From NCBI RefSeq assembly GCF_026212465.1, contig NC_080049.1:2363460-2427459 (forward strand): a stretch of 64,000 nucleotides of DNA. The letters are read 5' to 3'. Below, one piece after another: positions 40,063-51,637 of this stretch. Each line of letters opens with the position of its first letter. Positions within the stretch are counted from its first letter, which is position 1. Origin of the DNA: Amaranthus tricolor. Its lineage: Eukaryota; Streptophyta; Magnoliopsida; Caryophyllales; Amaranthaceae. A program made the position numbers and the translations under genes. The notes below the pieces were generated by a model. That model searched no databases and was not told where the DNA came from. It saw nothing but the letters and a program-made list of their open reading frames with translations.

Positions 40063-40258
40063 GGCAAAATGTTAAAAAACTACCTAACATAAACCCCATT
40101 TTGCAAATAACTACCTTAAATAAAAATTTTTGCAAAAAACTACCTTACATAATCCATTTTTTTGCAAAAGAGTACCTTGTAACGGAATTTGGCGTTTGAC
40201 CGGCATTTTTAACCGTTGACCATCACGTGCCTTGCACGTGGTCCCTTTATTAATCTAA
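40063..40258 (+). repeat. left terminal inverted repeat of the Mutator-like element
   Basis: It has three spaced 'aactacctta/aactacc' words, 'ttgtaacggaatt', and near its inner edge 'cacgtgccttgcacgtg', i.e. two G-box cores (CACGTG). The mirrored right repeat (44932-45127) keeps the two CACGTG cores although the bases between them differ. G-boxes bind bZIP/bHLH factors, so the TIRs may act as promoters for the two inward genes. Confidence 0.85.
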
Positions 40259-40428
40259 AATCGTCTTCTTTTCAATTCAGAGCATTCGAAGTACTGCTTT
40301 CATTCCTTCTTCTTCGCAGCGAAGAACCCTAAATCTTCTTCGTTTCAATTCACAGCTTTCTTTCATTCACCTTGCATTCGAATCTCTAATTCATTCAAAG
40401 ATCATCGTTTTCTTCCAATTAATCAGCT

Positions 40429-40875
40429 ATGTCTTCTTGTTCTTCAAGCGAAAATTCTTCAATTGAAAAATGTGGGTGTGGAGTTCCCTTTGCAAGAAGG
40501 GTTTCATGGACCAAGGAAAATCCTGGAAGAAGGTTTAATACTTGCGTTTTTTATGATCCTGATACAAAATCGAGGGGTTGCAAAAAGTTTAAATGGGTTG
40601 ATGAACCTGAAATGGCTGTTTGGCAAAGAAAACTCACTAACAAGCTTGTGGAGGAAAAGCGACAATTGGCAACCGAAATCAAGATTTTGACATCAAGGAT
40701 ATCTTGCTTGGAACATGAAAAGGAACAAGCTTTTTCAGAAATTAAAATGATTAAGAAGAAATGGATGAATGAGAGGGAGCATGGAAATCATATTAAAAGC
40801 TTTGTATTAGGGTTTTTGTTTTGTTTTCTGTTGGTGTTTCTTGTAAAAATCAAGATTTCTGTTGGTGTTTTGTAA
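40429..40875 (+). CDS. GRF-type zinc finger protein with coiled coil and membrane anchor
   Basis: A single-exon 148-residue protein. Residues 15-60 form a GRF zinc finger: CGC at 15-17, GRRF at 33-36, C39 and C51, then FKWVDEPE. Residues about 65-115 are charged and heptad-like, a probable coiled coil. Residues about 124-141 are a hydrophobic stretch (SFVLGFLFCFLLVFLVKI), a likely tail anchor. GRF fingers bind single-stranded nucleic acid in several DNA-repair and replication proteins, but its role here is not known. The gene lies inside the Mutator-like element, 170 bp from the left TIR and pointing to the transposase gene, so it probably travels with the element. I infer an accessory function, or a captured host gene. 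No stops or frameshifts. Confidence 0.85.
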   Translation: MSSCSSSENSSIEKCGCGVPFARRVSWTKENPGRRFNTCVFYDPDTKSRGCKKFKWVDEPEMAVWQRKLTNKLVEEKRQLATEIKILTSRISCLEHEKEQAFSEIKMIKKKWMNEREHGNHIKSFVLGFLFCFLLVFLVKIKISVGVL

Positions 40876-40889
40876 CATTGATTTGGATA

Positions 40890-42640
40890 TTGTAACATGA
40901 TGATGATGAATGAATGAATTAACTTTTTAGTCAAGGCTGTGCTGTGCTGTGTTTTTCTGTTGGTGTTTTTTGTTCTGTGCTGTGCCAATTGTTGTTGTTG
41001 GTCTTGATTTGGATATTAGCGTAATTGTTGGTGTTTTCTGTGCTGTGCTGTGTATTAGTCAAGGATGCACAACCTGATTCAAACACATGATCAGTTCATT
41101 ACTGATTCAAACACATTGCTGCACAACCTGAAATGGCTGATTTTAGTTCAATTACTGATTAGTCAAGGCTCACTTTTGCTCCACATGATCAGTTCATTAC
41201 TGATTCAAACACATTGCTGCACAACACAATTAATGATTTGCTGCATACTGATTCAATTTGTTGATTCAAACACATTACTGATTCAAACACATTTGCTGCA
41301 CATATTCAACTTCAGTAGGTATTGATTCAAACACACAGTACAACTGATTCCAATAATGATTTGATTACATCTAGTTCAAGATAGTACATTCTGAACATTG
41401 AACACTAAAATTAGTCAAGGCTCAATTGCTGTGCTGTGCTGTGTATTAGTCAAGGCTCAATTGCATTGAACACTAAAATTATGAACATTGAACACTAAAA
41501 TTATGTGCTGTGTACATATTCTGTTGGTGATGTGTTTGATGATCAGTTCAAAATCAACATTGAACACTAAAATGAATGAATTAATACATGCTGCATACTT
41601 ATGAACATTGAATTGTTTTGCTGAACATTGAACATACTCATGAACTTAGGACCATTGCTGCACATGATCAGTTCGAAGGATCCTGATACAACTGATCAGT
41701 TCAATTCTTTTGCACCACATGATCAGTTCATTACTGATTCAAACACAATTCAAACACATTTGCACCACATGATCAGTTCATTCTGAATGATCAGTACAGC
41801 AATGATCAGTACAATTAATTCAACATAGTACAATTAACTAAATTGTTGAGATCAGCAATGATCAGTACAGCAATGATCAGTTCATTTGCTAAAATACAAT
41901 TAACTAAATCCAACAAGGTTTAGTACAGCAACTTAATTCAACATAGTACAATTATGACCAGTATTTGCTGTGTGTTTGCTGATGAACTGATGAACTGATG
42001 TGTTTGATGATCAGTTCAACATTGAACACTAAACATGCTGCATTAATACATGGCTCACTTGCATACTTATGAACACTAAACATGGCTCTCTTGCATACAT
42101 GCTGCATACTAAACATTGAACACTAAACGTTGCTGCATTAATACATTGATCAGTTCAAATCAAACACATTGATCAGTTCATGAATAACACATTACTGATT
42201 TGATTCAAAAACAGAAACTGATAGTACACATTGTTGCACATTACTGATCAGTTCAAACAGCAGCACATCTACTTCATTTAAATCGACAATTTCAGTTCAA
42301 TGAACATTGAACATTGCTGCACATATCAGTTCATTGAACACAGAAACATTGTTGATTTGCTGATTTGCTGATTTGCTGATAGTACAGAAACATTGCTGCA
42401 CATGATCAGTTCAAACACAGAAACATTGCATACTGATTCAATTTGCTGATTCAAACTTTGGATACATCAACACAATTCAAACACATTTGCACCACATGAT
42501 CAGTACATTCTGAATGAATCAACTTAAGTATTCAAACACATAGTACAGCAACATTACATTCTTAGTTCAACATTCATTTGCTAAAATACAATTAACTAAA
42601 TTCAACATTACAGGGTACAGCAACTTAATTCAACATAGTA
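40890..42640. repeat. short-word repeat region inside the Mutator-like element
   Basis: About 1.7 kb built of a few recurring words in shuffled order: 'gatcagttca', 'attcaaacaca', 'ttgctgcaca', 'gaacattgaacactaaa', 'agtacaattaactaaa', 'gtgctgtgctgtg'. No single period runs through it. It separates the 3' ends of the two convergent genes and holds no credible exon. It looks like slippage or gene-conversion-grown DNA. Confidence 0.8.
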
Positions 42641-42645
42641 CAAGT

Positions 42646-44582
42646 CTATATTTGACTATTTTGATCCATTACACATGAAGTAGATGCATTTAACTGCGTT
42701 TGTTGTTGACCACTGGAGCTAGGCACATCATTCGTTGTAGATTGTTGAGTAGAAGAGGTTCCCATTTTAGGCCTTCCACCTTTTGACTGGGTCTTTGTTG
42801 GTGGTGGTTTCGGTGGATTCTTGCAGCCCTTTTTGTAGTGACCTAGGTCACCGCAATTACCACATCTCCGTTGCTTGAATTCTTTAACTTTGGATACATC
42901 ACTCTTACCTCCTTTACCTTCACCAACTTCCTTCTTTCTCTTCCTCTTGTTAGGCCTTCCAGGCATCTTTCGATATGGTGGAGGAAGTGGTTTGGCTAAA
43001 GTGGTTGTTGGCCACATTTTCCATACCTTGTTGTAGGCTCTGGCTGCACTCCAAAAGTGTTGTTTGAACAACTCTCCTGGGAACTTGATCTTGAAGTTCG
43101 CCCATATATGTCTACAGCAGAACCTAATTTCACATTCAGGAACCACTGAGTTCAAAGCTTCAACCAAACCCTGCATTTTACACAAGTTTTTTTAGGGTTA
43201 TAACATTAGTTACATTTGAAACAAGAAACGTATTAACAAGAAATTACCTTTTGCCTATCGCTCATGAAGGTGAAAGCTTCACCTTCTGCTTGAATCCAAC
43301 TACTCGATGCAGTTACCGACCTAAGGTCTTCCACCAGAAGATTTAGAAACCAAATCCATGTTTCTACATTTTCAGTTTCAACCACAGCCCATGCAATGGG
43401 AAAGATATTATTGTTCCCATCTTTACCAACAGCAGTCAACAAAACCCCAGGGAATTTTCCCTTCAGATGTGCCCCATCAACACCTATAATAGGCCTACAA
43501 CCAGCTACAAACCCCTCCTTACACGCTGTCAAGCATATATACATCCTTTGGAACAAAGGTGGGGGTGTGTCTATTCCAATGCATTTAACGATTGTTGTGC
43601 TTCCTGGATTAAACGTCCTTATTGCTTCCGCATAATCCCAAACCCTGCTATACTCTTCACTAGCATCACCATATAGCATTTTCATTGCAATTCTTTTAGC
43701 CATGTAACACTTAGAATACTTCACTTCACAACCTAACTCTCTATTAACCCGTTTCTTAAATGCCTTTAATTCCCAAGTTGGATTGTCCCTCCAATCATCT
43801 ATGTATTTCTCAGCTAAATACAAAGCGGTGACTTTCTTATTTTGGTGTTGGTGACCACATGTGTGGTTTGGAAAATAACTCCTTATTTGAACTGTCTCCT
43901 CATCTTTCAATTTCACGGCATGAACCTTAAAATAACACTTCTTCTCCTTCCCACAAACACAGTTCACAATTCTACCTTTCAATTTCATGCAATCGCATCT
44001 GTTGTAGCAATACACACTGATCCTATTTGTACCATTATGCAGGTAATAATAATTGTAACCACATTCAATAGCATGGTACCTTAGTGCTTTTCTAAACACA
44101 TATGTCGAAGGAAACTTAAGGCCTAAAGACAAATTAATCTTACCCTTGAAATCAACCTCAGGGTTGAATGTAGGATAGCTGCATATACCTTCCTCATCAT
44201 CATTCAAGGCACTCAAATCATAATCATCAGACTGCGGTTCATCATCATTAAAGTACATGTCTGTGTTGTTTTGCTCATCAACCTCCTTATCTAATATCAA
44301 CCTAATTTCCTCATCATCTATAAACACATCATCAAGACCATAAACTACATTTTCCGCAAACAAATCAGAATCATCCTCATATTCATCTTCATTAACACAT
44401 GTATAATCATCATCACTACTACTATCCTCAACCTCATCAGCATTACCATCTACATTTGCTAAAACCAACTCAGAACTTTCAATCAAGACATCATCTACCC
44501 TTACATTACCCACCTCAGTTGACAACTCACACTGCTTCTTTTTCGAATCAATGGCTTTTTTACGGATTGTCAATTTCTTCAT
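42646..44582 (-). CDS. MURA-type transposase, internally deleted (2 exons, 619 aa)
   Basis: Minus-strand exons 44582-43248 and 43170-42646, joined in phase 0 through a 77-bp GT-AG intron. The N-terminal third is acidic and low complexity; a zinc-binding MuDR-type domain follows (CMKLKGRIVNCVCG, HTCGHQHQNKKVT). The MULE catalytic domain shows Asp369 in IIGVDGAHLKG, Asp442 in MSDRQKG, and the CCRHIWANF motif. Directly after AARAYNKV the frame continues into WKMWPTTTLAKPLPPPYRKMPGRP (split as WKMWPTTTLAK and PPPYRKMPGRP), normally found after the SWIM finger. So the stretch with the third catalytic residue (Glu) and the SWIM finger is missing, without a frameshift. A zinc knuckle CGNCGDLGHYKKGC lies at 548-561. 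This copy should be unable to catalyse transposition. Confidence 0.85.
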
Positions 44583-44931
44583 CTTAGCTAATTCTTACGG
44601 ATTGATATAGCTAATTTTAAGAACCCTAATACAGTATTCAGATACAACAACAATCAAATTACAAATTAAAAGATATGAAACAACAAATTCAAATACAAAA
44701 AACGCTGCAGGAGGAAGCAAATCTGAAAACGAAAAAATTTAAAATTATAACTAAGATGCAACAAAGAAGAACAAAACCATAATTAATTTGTAGTACATAC
44801 CGGATTTGCTTAGAAATTCCAATGAACTTGATCTTACGAGCTGGATGGGAGCGAAATGAGAAGGTGAAAGCTTCAGGAAGAATGGCTGGAAGAGAGCAGG
44901 ATTGAGTGCTGTGAATTTGGGAGAAAGGAGA

Positions 44932-45127
44932 ATTAGGTTAATAAGGGTAACACGTGACTGGCACGTGCTGGTCAACGTCAAAATTACCGGTCAAACGCCT
45001 AATTCCGTTACAAGGTAGTCTTTTGCAAAATATTGTATTATGTAAGGTAGTTTTTTGCAAAATTTTTTATTTAAGGTAGTTATTTGCAAAGTTGGGTTTA
45101 TGTTAGGTATTTTTTTAACATTTTGCC
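44932..45127 (-). repeat. right terminal inverted repeat of the Mutator-like element
   Basis: Near-perfect complement of 40063-40258, with the same spaced 'aactacc' words and two CACGTG cores at its inner edge. The transposase gene starts 350 bp inside it. Confidence 0.85.
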
Positions 45128-45136
45128 TTTTTTTTA

Positions 45137-45496
45137 ATTATAGACAATTTAAGTTGCAGTCTCGAGAGTGGTTAGTAAATTAAAATGGTTTCAAAATAAT
45201 CATTTGTGACCAAGATAGTAAAATATGTCATTGTATTGAGTATGTAAAAGACAAAAGTGTCTATTTTTCCATTCTTGTATGATGATCAATTCTGAAAATC
45301 ACAATTCAGCTCGTTTGGTTGTTGATAGTAAATAGTTGTGACTTGTAGTGTAATTTTCGTGAGATGTATCATGTCCTAATCATGGTAATGAGAAGTTGAT
45401 ATATCATAAAAAAATTGTTTATAGTTTTTCATTACCATCTAATATTATATAACCAAATATCATAATACATTGGAATAAATTTATGGAGAAAATAAA
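45137..45496. other. noncoding spacer before the distal inverted arm
   Basis: No coding exon, repeat or element boundary recognised. Confidence 0.5.
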
Positions 45497-48315
45497 ACGA
45501 CTTTGTATGATGCGATGCAGATGACATATATCGCCCTTTTTATTTTATAGTGGCAGTGACATAAGATTATTATTGTGATTTTTTACTTACAGGTAAATTT
45601 GGAATAATGACATGTTTTTGGTCTATTCATTTTACAAACAAAATTTTTGCCAAAATTTTTATTAATTTAATTCAACATGTTAGTGCTACCCATAATTTTG
45701 AGTTGTGTATCCGCCACTGCTGGTCGCTTATAGCGTATGATAATCTAATGTTATTATTTATATATTTAAATATTTCAAATAATAAACATTTTTTCTTTAT
45801 TATTAATAATTTATTAATTTATGAATTTGGCAATTAACACAATAGGCCCTAGTAAAAGAAAAAAAAATAATAAATAATTTCTTAATTGCTCTTTTAAAAA
45901 TTTTATTATTTATATACTTCACTTCCGTTATATTTTGTTGATACCATACACAGACCCATCATACTAGAAAATTATTGACTCAAACTTAAATTTGTCGGGG
46001 CTGAGTTTAGGGTGCTTTATGGAACATAATTTAATTGTTTATTTTTTATTTTGTTACATTTTAAAGTTTTAAATAAGTCGTATATGAGTGTAAAATGAGT
46101 CCAAACAAATATATAATATGTTTTGAATTATTTTAAAATTTATTTTTCATTTTAAAGTTATTTGTGTGATGCGACATTCAACCCACGATGAATTTATTCG
46201 ATAAACTTAGCCATACAAAGATAAGTTAGCATTTATGCATTTTCTTTATATTTGCGCCATGTATATCTTGATAGACTACATTACAGATGCCTTATAAATT
46301 GATGGATAGACAACAACATCCATGATATTGAAAGGTGCAAATAATATAGGGCATCAATATCTACGGTTAGATTGAGGTTTCTCAATCAAACCTAAAAATT
46401 GGAAAACTTAAATCACATCATAAAGTCCATGAAAGGATTATAGAGAGCTTTCCAACATGATAATATTTGCCCGATTCCGACACTGTACCCAAGCAAGAAA
46501 TGAGGGTTGTTTAAAGTTTGTCAATCACAAGATAATCAACTAGTCGTCGCTTTATAAAGTTTGTCAGTGGCTAGATAAGCGACTAGTCATCTCTTAAAGA
46601 GTGACGACTTGTTGCATAGCCTTTGGAAGGAGAAACAAGTCACCACTTTCCAAGCGACGACTCGCTGTCTTTGTTCTAGGTTTTCCCTTACATCTTTCTT
46701 TCCATGTCTTAGTGTTTGCCTTTTTATTTATTTTATTTAGTTTTTTTAGGTTAATTTTTAAAGTTTTTGGGAAGATTGTTTTTCCATGTAACCTATTAAT
46801 TTATCTTTTAAAATTTGAACTTGATTGAGTCAAGCAGTTGAACTTGAATGCTTAACTAATTTCCAAAAAATAGCACTACTATAATTTTATTTGAATTTCA
46901 AACGACAGTTCAAAATCTTACTCAATATTTCTAAACAAGTCTAAATTTGTTGAAAACTTAAATTGCATAAATAATTATATGGATTTGTCTACAAATAAAT
47001 ATATAAGGTCTTCAAGATTTAGATGAGAACAAGACATATAGCTACCAAAAGCTTTCAAGTACTATTCAATTGTTTGGAAGCTCTTCTTTTAAATATCTTA
47101 TTACTTTATCAAAATTTTATATTTTAAGTTAGAGATCGAGTTTTCTAATAAACCCTCAAGGGCAATGCTTATTAAAATGTTGTTTTTAAATATAGTGTTG
47201 ATGTTTTATTTTTTATCAAAAGGATATTGTTAGATTGTTCTTTAGAAGAAGACCAGACGTGTATAGAAGATAAAGTGATCTTCTAGTAGTGATCTAAGAA
47301 TTCAAGAATTAATAAAAGGGGTTTGAATTTGACAAATCAAGAGAACCATATGAGCTCCTAGCATTCCAAGAAAAACGTCATGAACAGGATTCACTGCTCA
47401 CTGACTATGCCCCTCGTTCAAGCCACACTTCTGCTCGTTTGAGCACCTAAAAAACTGAGCTATTATTTTGCTTGTTCAAGCACCAACTATACTCGTTCAA
47501 GCACTTCTCTTTTGAGCGTTGTGTCGGCTTCTAATGTCATCAATCGTTCAAGAAAAGATGCTTCTTTGTATGCCTTGTAAGAGCACATTGTTTAGTGCTC
47601 GTAAGAGCATATTTGTTTAATACCAAATCATTGTTTATAATATATTTGCGCCATTAAGTGAGCAAAAGCTTGAAGTCTGGTTGAGGAAAGATGGTAGTTA
47701 ATATGTGTTAGAAGGCTTCTTGAAGCCATTAGGATTTCTTGAAATTATTGGAGTCAGTTGAAATCTTTGGTGAGAGAAAATAGTGGAATATCACTCGACG
47801 AAAATTTAAAAAGTTCAAATTGTTATATTCTGTATATATATTATCTTATTGAATAAAAAGTTAATGAAGTAAAAAATGCAGATTATAAGCCATAAAAATA
47901 TATAAAATAATAAAGTTAATGGAAAACTTATAGGGACTAGAAACATTAAAAATGTTATATATATTTAGTGGGAAACATGTGCAAACCACATATAGAGATT
48001 ATAAAAATGTTAAAATAAATTTAGTTGCTAAAAGATAAATAAGGACCATAAGCACAATAAAATATTAACATTAAGGTAGTAATTAAAATTAATTATTTAC
48101 AAAATTATAATATAATTTTTGAAAAAACATTAATAAATAAGACTGAGAATATCAAATAAGTACCAAATTGATATCACGCAGGTAAACACCTATTGTCTCA
48201 TTAACATGCCAAATTCTGTATAGACAAGACAAAAGTAACAAATGGGGAGTACCAAATCCACATGTTATTGATCATTATCTAAACATACAAACATTTTTTA
48301 GGATTTTTTTTAATT

Positions 48316-48772
48316 CCACGTGGTAGTATTAAACTTTCATAAAATGCTAGCGGTAGCACTTTTATAAGATTTTTTCACATTGTGGCATTCAATTTATGTC
48401 TTATTTAACTATCGAAGTATTTTCTGTTAAATTCTTGTTAATTTCCGTTTAATACACCATGTTGATATTTCTACTCTTATCAAGATTTGAGAGCGTTGAT
48501 AAATTAAATGGTGAATTAAATGTCAAAATGGTGAATTAAACATTTGAGAGCATAAAAAAGGTAAAAAACAAATTATAAAAACAACAACCAACACTTATAA
48601 GGGTAAAATTGTAGAAACGTCAAAATGATGAATTGAACGGAAATTGACATAAATTTAATAGAAAATGCTACAGCAGTTAGATAAGGCATAAACTAAATGT
48701 TACCACGTAAAAAAATCTTACAAAAATACTACTACTCGCATTTCATGAAAGTGGATGCTACCCCATAGAAAT
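48316..48772. mobile_element. long-TIR MITE (Mutator-like), copy C
   Basis: Starts 'ttccacgtggtagtatt' and ends 'ggatgctaccccatagaa', with arms that are inverted copies of each other and of copies A and B at 26478-27560. Followed at 48820-48972 by the conserved segment that reads MKKLFKWIPPIGQMIPNSRW on the minus strand. Confidence 0.65.
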
Positions 48773-49677
48773 TTTTTTTATAAAAAAAAAACAGAGATCA
48801 TTACCATCAAAACATAATATCCATACATGATAACACCAAAAATTTCATCATAGAATGTGATTCGTTTCTTTCTTATCTCAAGGAAAGATGAGAAAAAAGT
48901 TGTTATATACCATCGGGAATTCGGTATCATTTGACCAATTGGAGGAATCCACTTAAATAATTTTTTCAATGTATGAAAGAAAAACTTCTAATTTGAATAG
49001 TTTCATTTATATAGCCCTTATTGTATTTCTATGAACCCTTAAAAAATTTTTATGTTATTCTTGCGAAATTAAATTTTTATAAATTATAAGTAATATAAGT
49101 ACAATAACAAATTGATTTTACGTATAAAAAAGCGCAACTAGTGTGGATAATAGGAATTTATATTATAATAGTTCACCCTTTGAGAAAGAGAACAAACAAA
49201 TAAGAAAATTACATTTGGTAGGCGACGAATATCCATGTATTAGAATTTTGATAGTTTTATTTGTCTTTTTTCTATATGGCTTTTAATTAATTTATTTATT
49301 TATTTTTATTTGCTACTCATCTTTTTGCCTATTTTTGTGCTATTAATTTATTTATTTGATTATTTATTTATTTACCGTTTCTATTTATGTTTACTGTTTT
49401 TATTCATTGTACTTCTTTATGCTAATGGTTGAACGCTACAATTTTGCTTGTGTTTTGAGTCATAGGTTTTATTTATGAGGGATCTTTGTTACTCATATTT
49501 TTCTCCTTGTAGGGCTCTCTTTATTTAGAGGTATAATTGACCGCACCTTCTCTTTGGAGGAATTACGGATATGAATTGTCGTTAACTTCTTCAACACAAA
49601 CCCTATTATATTTTCAAATGAAATACTGTGTTGATGACATAACTATATATGACTATTACACTTAAGAGGCACATGTC

Positions 49678-49900
49678 CACTACAAAGAAAACGCACTAAT
49701 ACTGACTAGCCAAAATAGTCGGAGATTAGTCGGCATAGCTCTATACCGACTAATCTCGGACTGTTTTGAACTGTATGCACAAAATGGTAGGTAAATTATT
49801 CTAAACTTATGTATTATTGATTGAATCTATTAAAACCCTTATTATTTATCATTCTCATCCCTAAATTTTTGATGTCTAATATAATTGTGCGGTTGTAGTG
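49678..49900. mobile_element. CACTA-like MITE, distal copy (223 bp)
   Basis: Begins 'cactacaaagaaaacgcac' and ends 'gtgcggttgtagtg'. It is the mirrored counterpart of 3735-3957 with better preserved termini, and contains the 'gattagtcgg' inverted words. It predates the inverted duplication. Confidence 0.75.
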
Positions 49901-50200
49901 TTTTTTGTTCTAAAGTCTGATGCATTTATCAAATGTTGGTCTTACTGTTACATACCCAATTCAAGATAAAACAAATGAAATATGAAGATAAAAATAATAT
50001 ATTACAAAATGGATAAAAACACGATTATATAAAATAGTATCTATTTATATATAATGGTTTACCTCATAGATAAGGCAAACATATACAAGATACAATCACT
50101 CAAGTTTAAGATTACAATAAATCACACTTGAGAGGCCATACGGCTTATTTAAAACATGCTAACATACATTAAGCTCTCCACGCGAGTCTTCAGCTTATAA

Positions 50201-50484
50201 TTAGTTTGGGAATTCCTGCAAAATAAACCCGTGTCAATTTTATAAACTTAGGAATTTCCATTTTATTTTATTGACTATACTTTATACCTTTTTAAATGAA
50301 TTTCTATATTATTATTTTTTGCAAAAAAAAAAAATTTTAATTAAATGTCTAATTTTTTCGTACATTTTATTTCATACTCGTACCTCATAGCTTTTACACA
50401 AATATCTCTCCAATGGTTATTGTACCTTCCTGATGAGAACTCCAAGGGACTCGAGATAGTAGTTGTACCTTCCAAAGACACCAA
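50201..50484 (-). pseudogene. JRL 3' fragment (end of exon 3 and exon 4)
   Basis: On the minus strand 50484-50426 matches the last 59 bases of exon 3 of JRL gene 1 and 50215-50201 its whole last exon (EFPN and stop), with a shortened intron between. The splice donor context is changed by a deletion in the intron. The 5' part of the gene is absent: similarity begins abruptly at 50484, which marks the duplication breakpoint inside a lectin exon. Confidence 0.85.
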
Positions 50485-51637
50485 CTCAAATTTAAAAAAT
50501 TTTAATTTACTAAACAATAAATTTAAACCAATTTCAAATTTTCAAATAAAATCATCATTCTCAAATATTACATTAAATAGTTATATTGACTCATACAGGA
50601 ATTTGTGTTAAATCCATGTTTGAAATGAGCCTAGTAGCTAACTGGTCAGCCCTTCAACCAAAATATAATGTTGAAAATTTAGAGAACAAATTAAAACTAG
50701 TTCATCCTTTCACATGGTATATGTGGATATGTCCTTGATATTACAAACATTCATATATTTACACTGACGCATACCATTAATGATAGACTAAGTTGTTGAG
50801 TCGTGGAATTATCATTTATTATATTTAATGTCACTCTTAACATCAAAGGGGAGATTGGATAATTTAAATAAAATTGTGGATATTTGATAATATAGGAAAA
50901 CATATATTGAATTGTGTAGATAAAATTAAAACATAGTTAAAATAAATAGGGGAGATTAAAAGAAAATGATGAGTATACTTTTAGAAATACAAATAATGCA
51001 AAATAAGAGAGACAACAAAAAAAAATGATACTAGATGAGAAGACTAAAATATGGGTTGAAATTATCAGTGTTTCATTTACTTTTGGATTACTATTCATCA
51101 TTAATCACTCTTAATATATATTTTATTCGTAATTTATGTTTTTAAACATAGTCAAATGAAATCTTCTTTGATTTGTCTCAACATAAAATTCATTAATATT
51201 TAATATTTTATAATTTTTAATTATATATTATCATTGCTATAAAGATATTTGAAATAAAACATAAGGAGTAAGACAATTCAAATGGATATAGCAATGAGGC
51301 GTAATAACTTTAAAACTGGTACGACTAATAAACGTTTTTTTATTCAAAAGTCAACACTTCCTTAAGAAAAGATTATGAATAACATAAATAACGATTAAGA
51401 ACATGATGCTTAATTAAGTAATTATTTTAGTCACAATTAATAGGCAAATATCAATATATAGTTATTTTATTACGATTTTTTAAGAAGACTTCGATCTACA
51501 TCTAGAAATGGCATCGTTTCACATGTATTCTTCAGCGTGTTCTTTATAAAATTATCACCTGCAATTCGCATGACTGTATAGGAGCTGTTTCACAAAGAGA
51601 CATGTTAATAGCTGATAGTTAATTTGACCAATTATCA
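50485..51637. other. AT-rich upstream region of the ANK-PGG gene
   Basis: No gene or clear element found. It must hold the promoter of the ankyrin gene that starts at 51638, but no confident TATA box stands out. Confidence 0.5.

Larger units (their letters stand above)
40063..45127. mobile_element. Mutator-like element (5065 bp) with 196-bp TIRs and 9-bp TSD
   Basis: The two ends are long near-perfect inverted repeats (40063-40258 and 44932-45127) starting GGCAAAATGTTAAAAAA. The nonamer TTTTTTTTA flanks both sides (40054-40062 and 45128-45136), the 9-bp duplication expected of Mutator transposition. Inside are two convergent genes: a GRF zinc-finger membrane protein on the + strand and a MURA-type transposase on the minus strand, separated by 1.7 kb of short-word repeats. 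The TIRs are nearly identical, suggesting a fairly recent insertion. It lies in the 3' flank of JRL gene 4. Confidence 0.9.
45497..50484 (-). repeat. distal arm of the large inverted duplication
   Basis: Reverse-complement match to 3093-7260, ending in the remnant of a JRL exon. It lacks the 596-bp solo LTR of the proximal arm (empty site near 46443-46452) and has about 1.4 kb of extra DNA at 47640-49020. That block resembles the region upstream of JRL gene 4 (35750-36560) and includes a long-TIR MITE. The arms lie 38.2 kb apart and enclose most of the JRL cluster. Confidence 0.85.

Noticed and set aside
41000..42600. CRISPR-like or satellite array
   Set aside because: Words recur without fixed spacing or repeat length, the setting is a plant transposon, and no cas-like gene exists.
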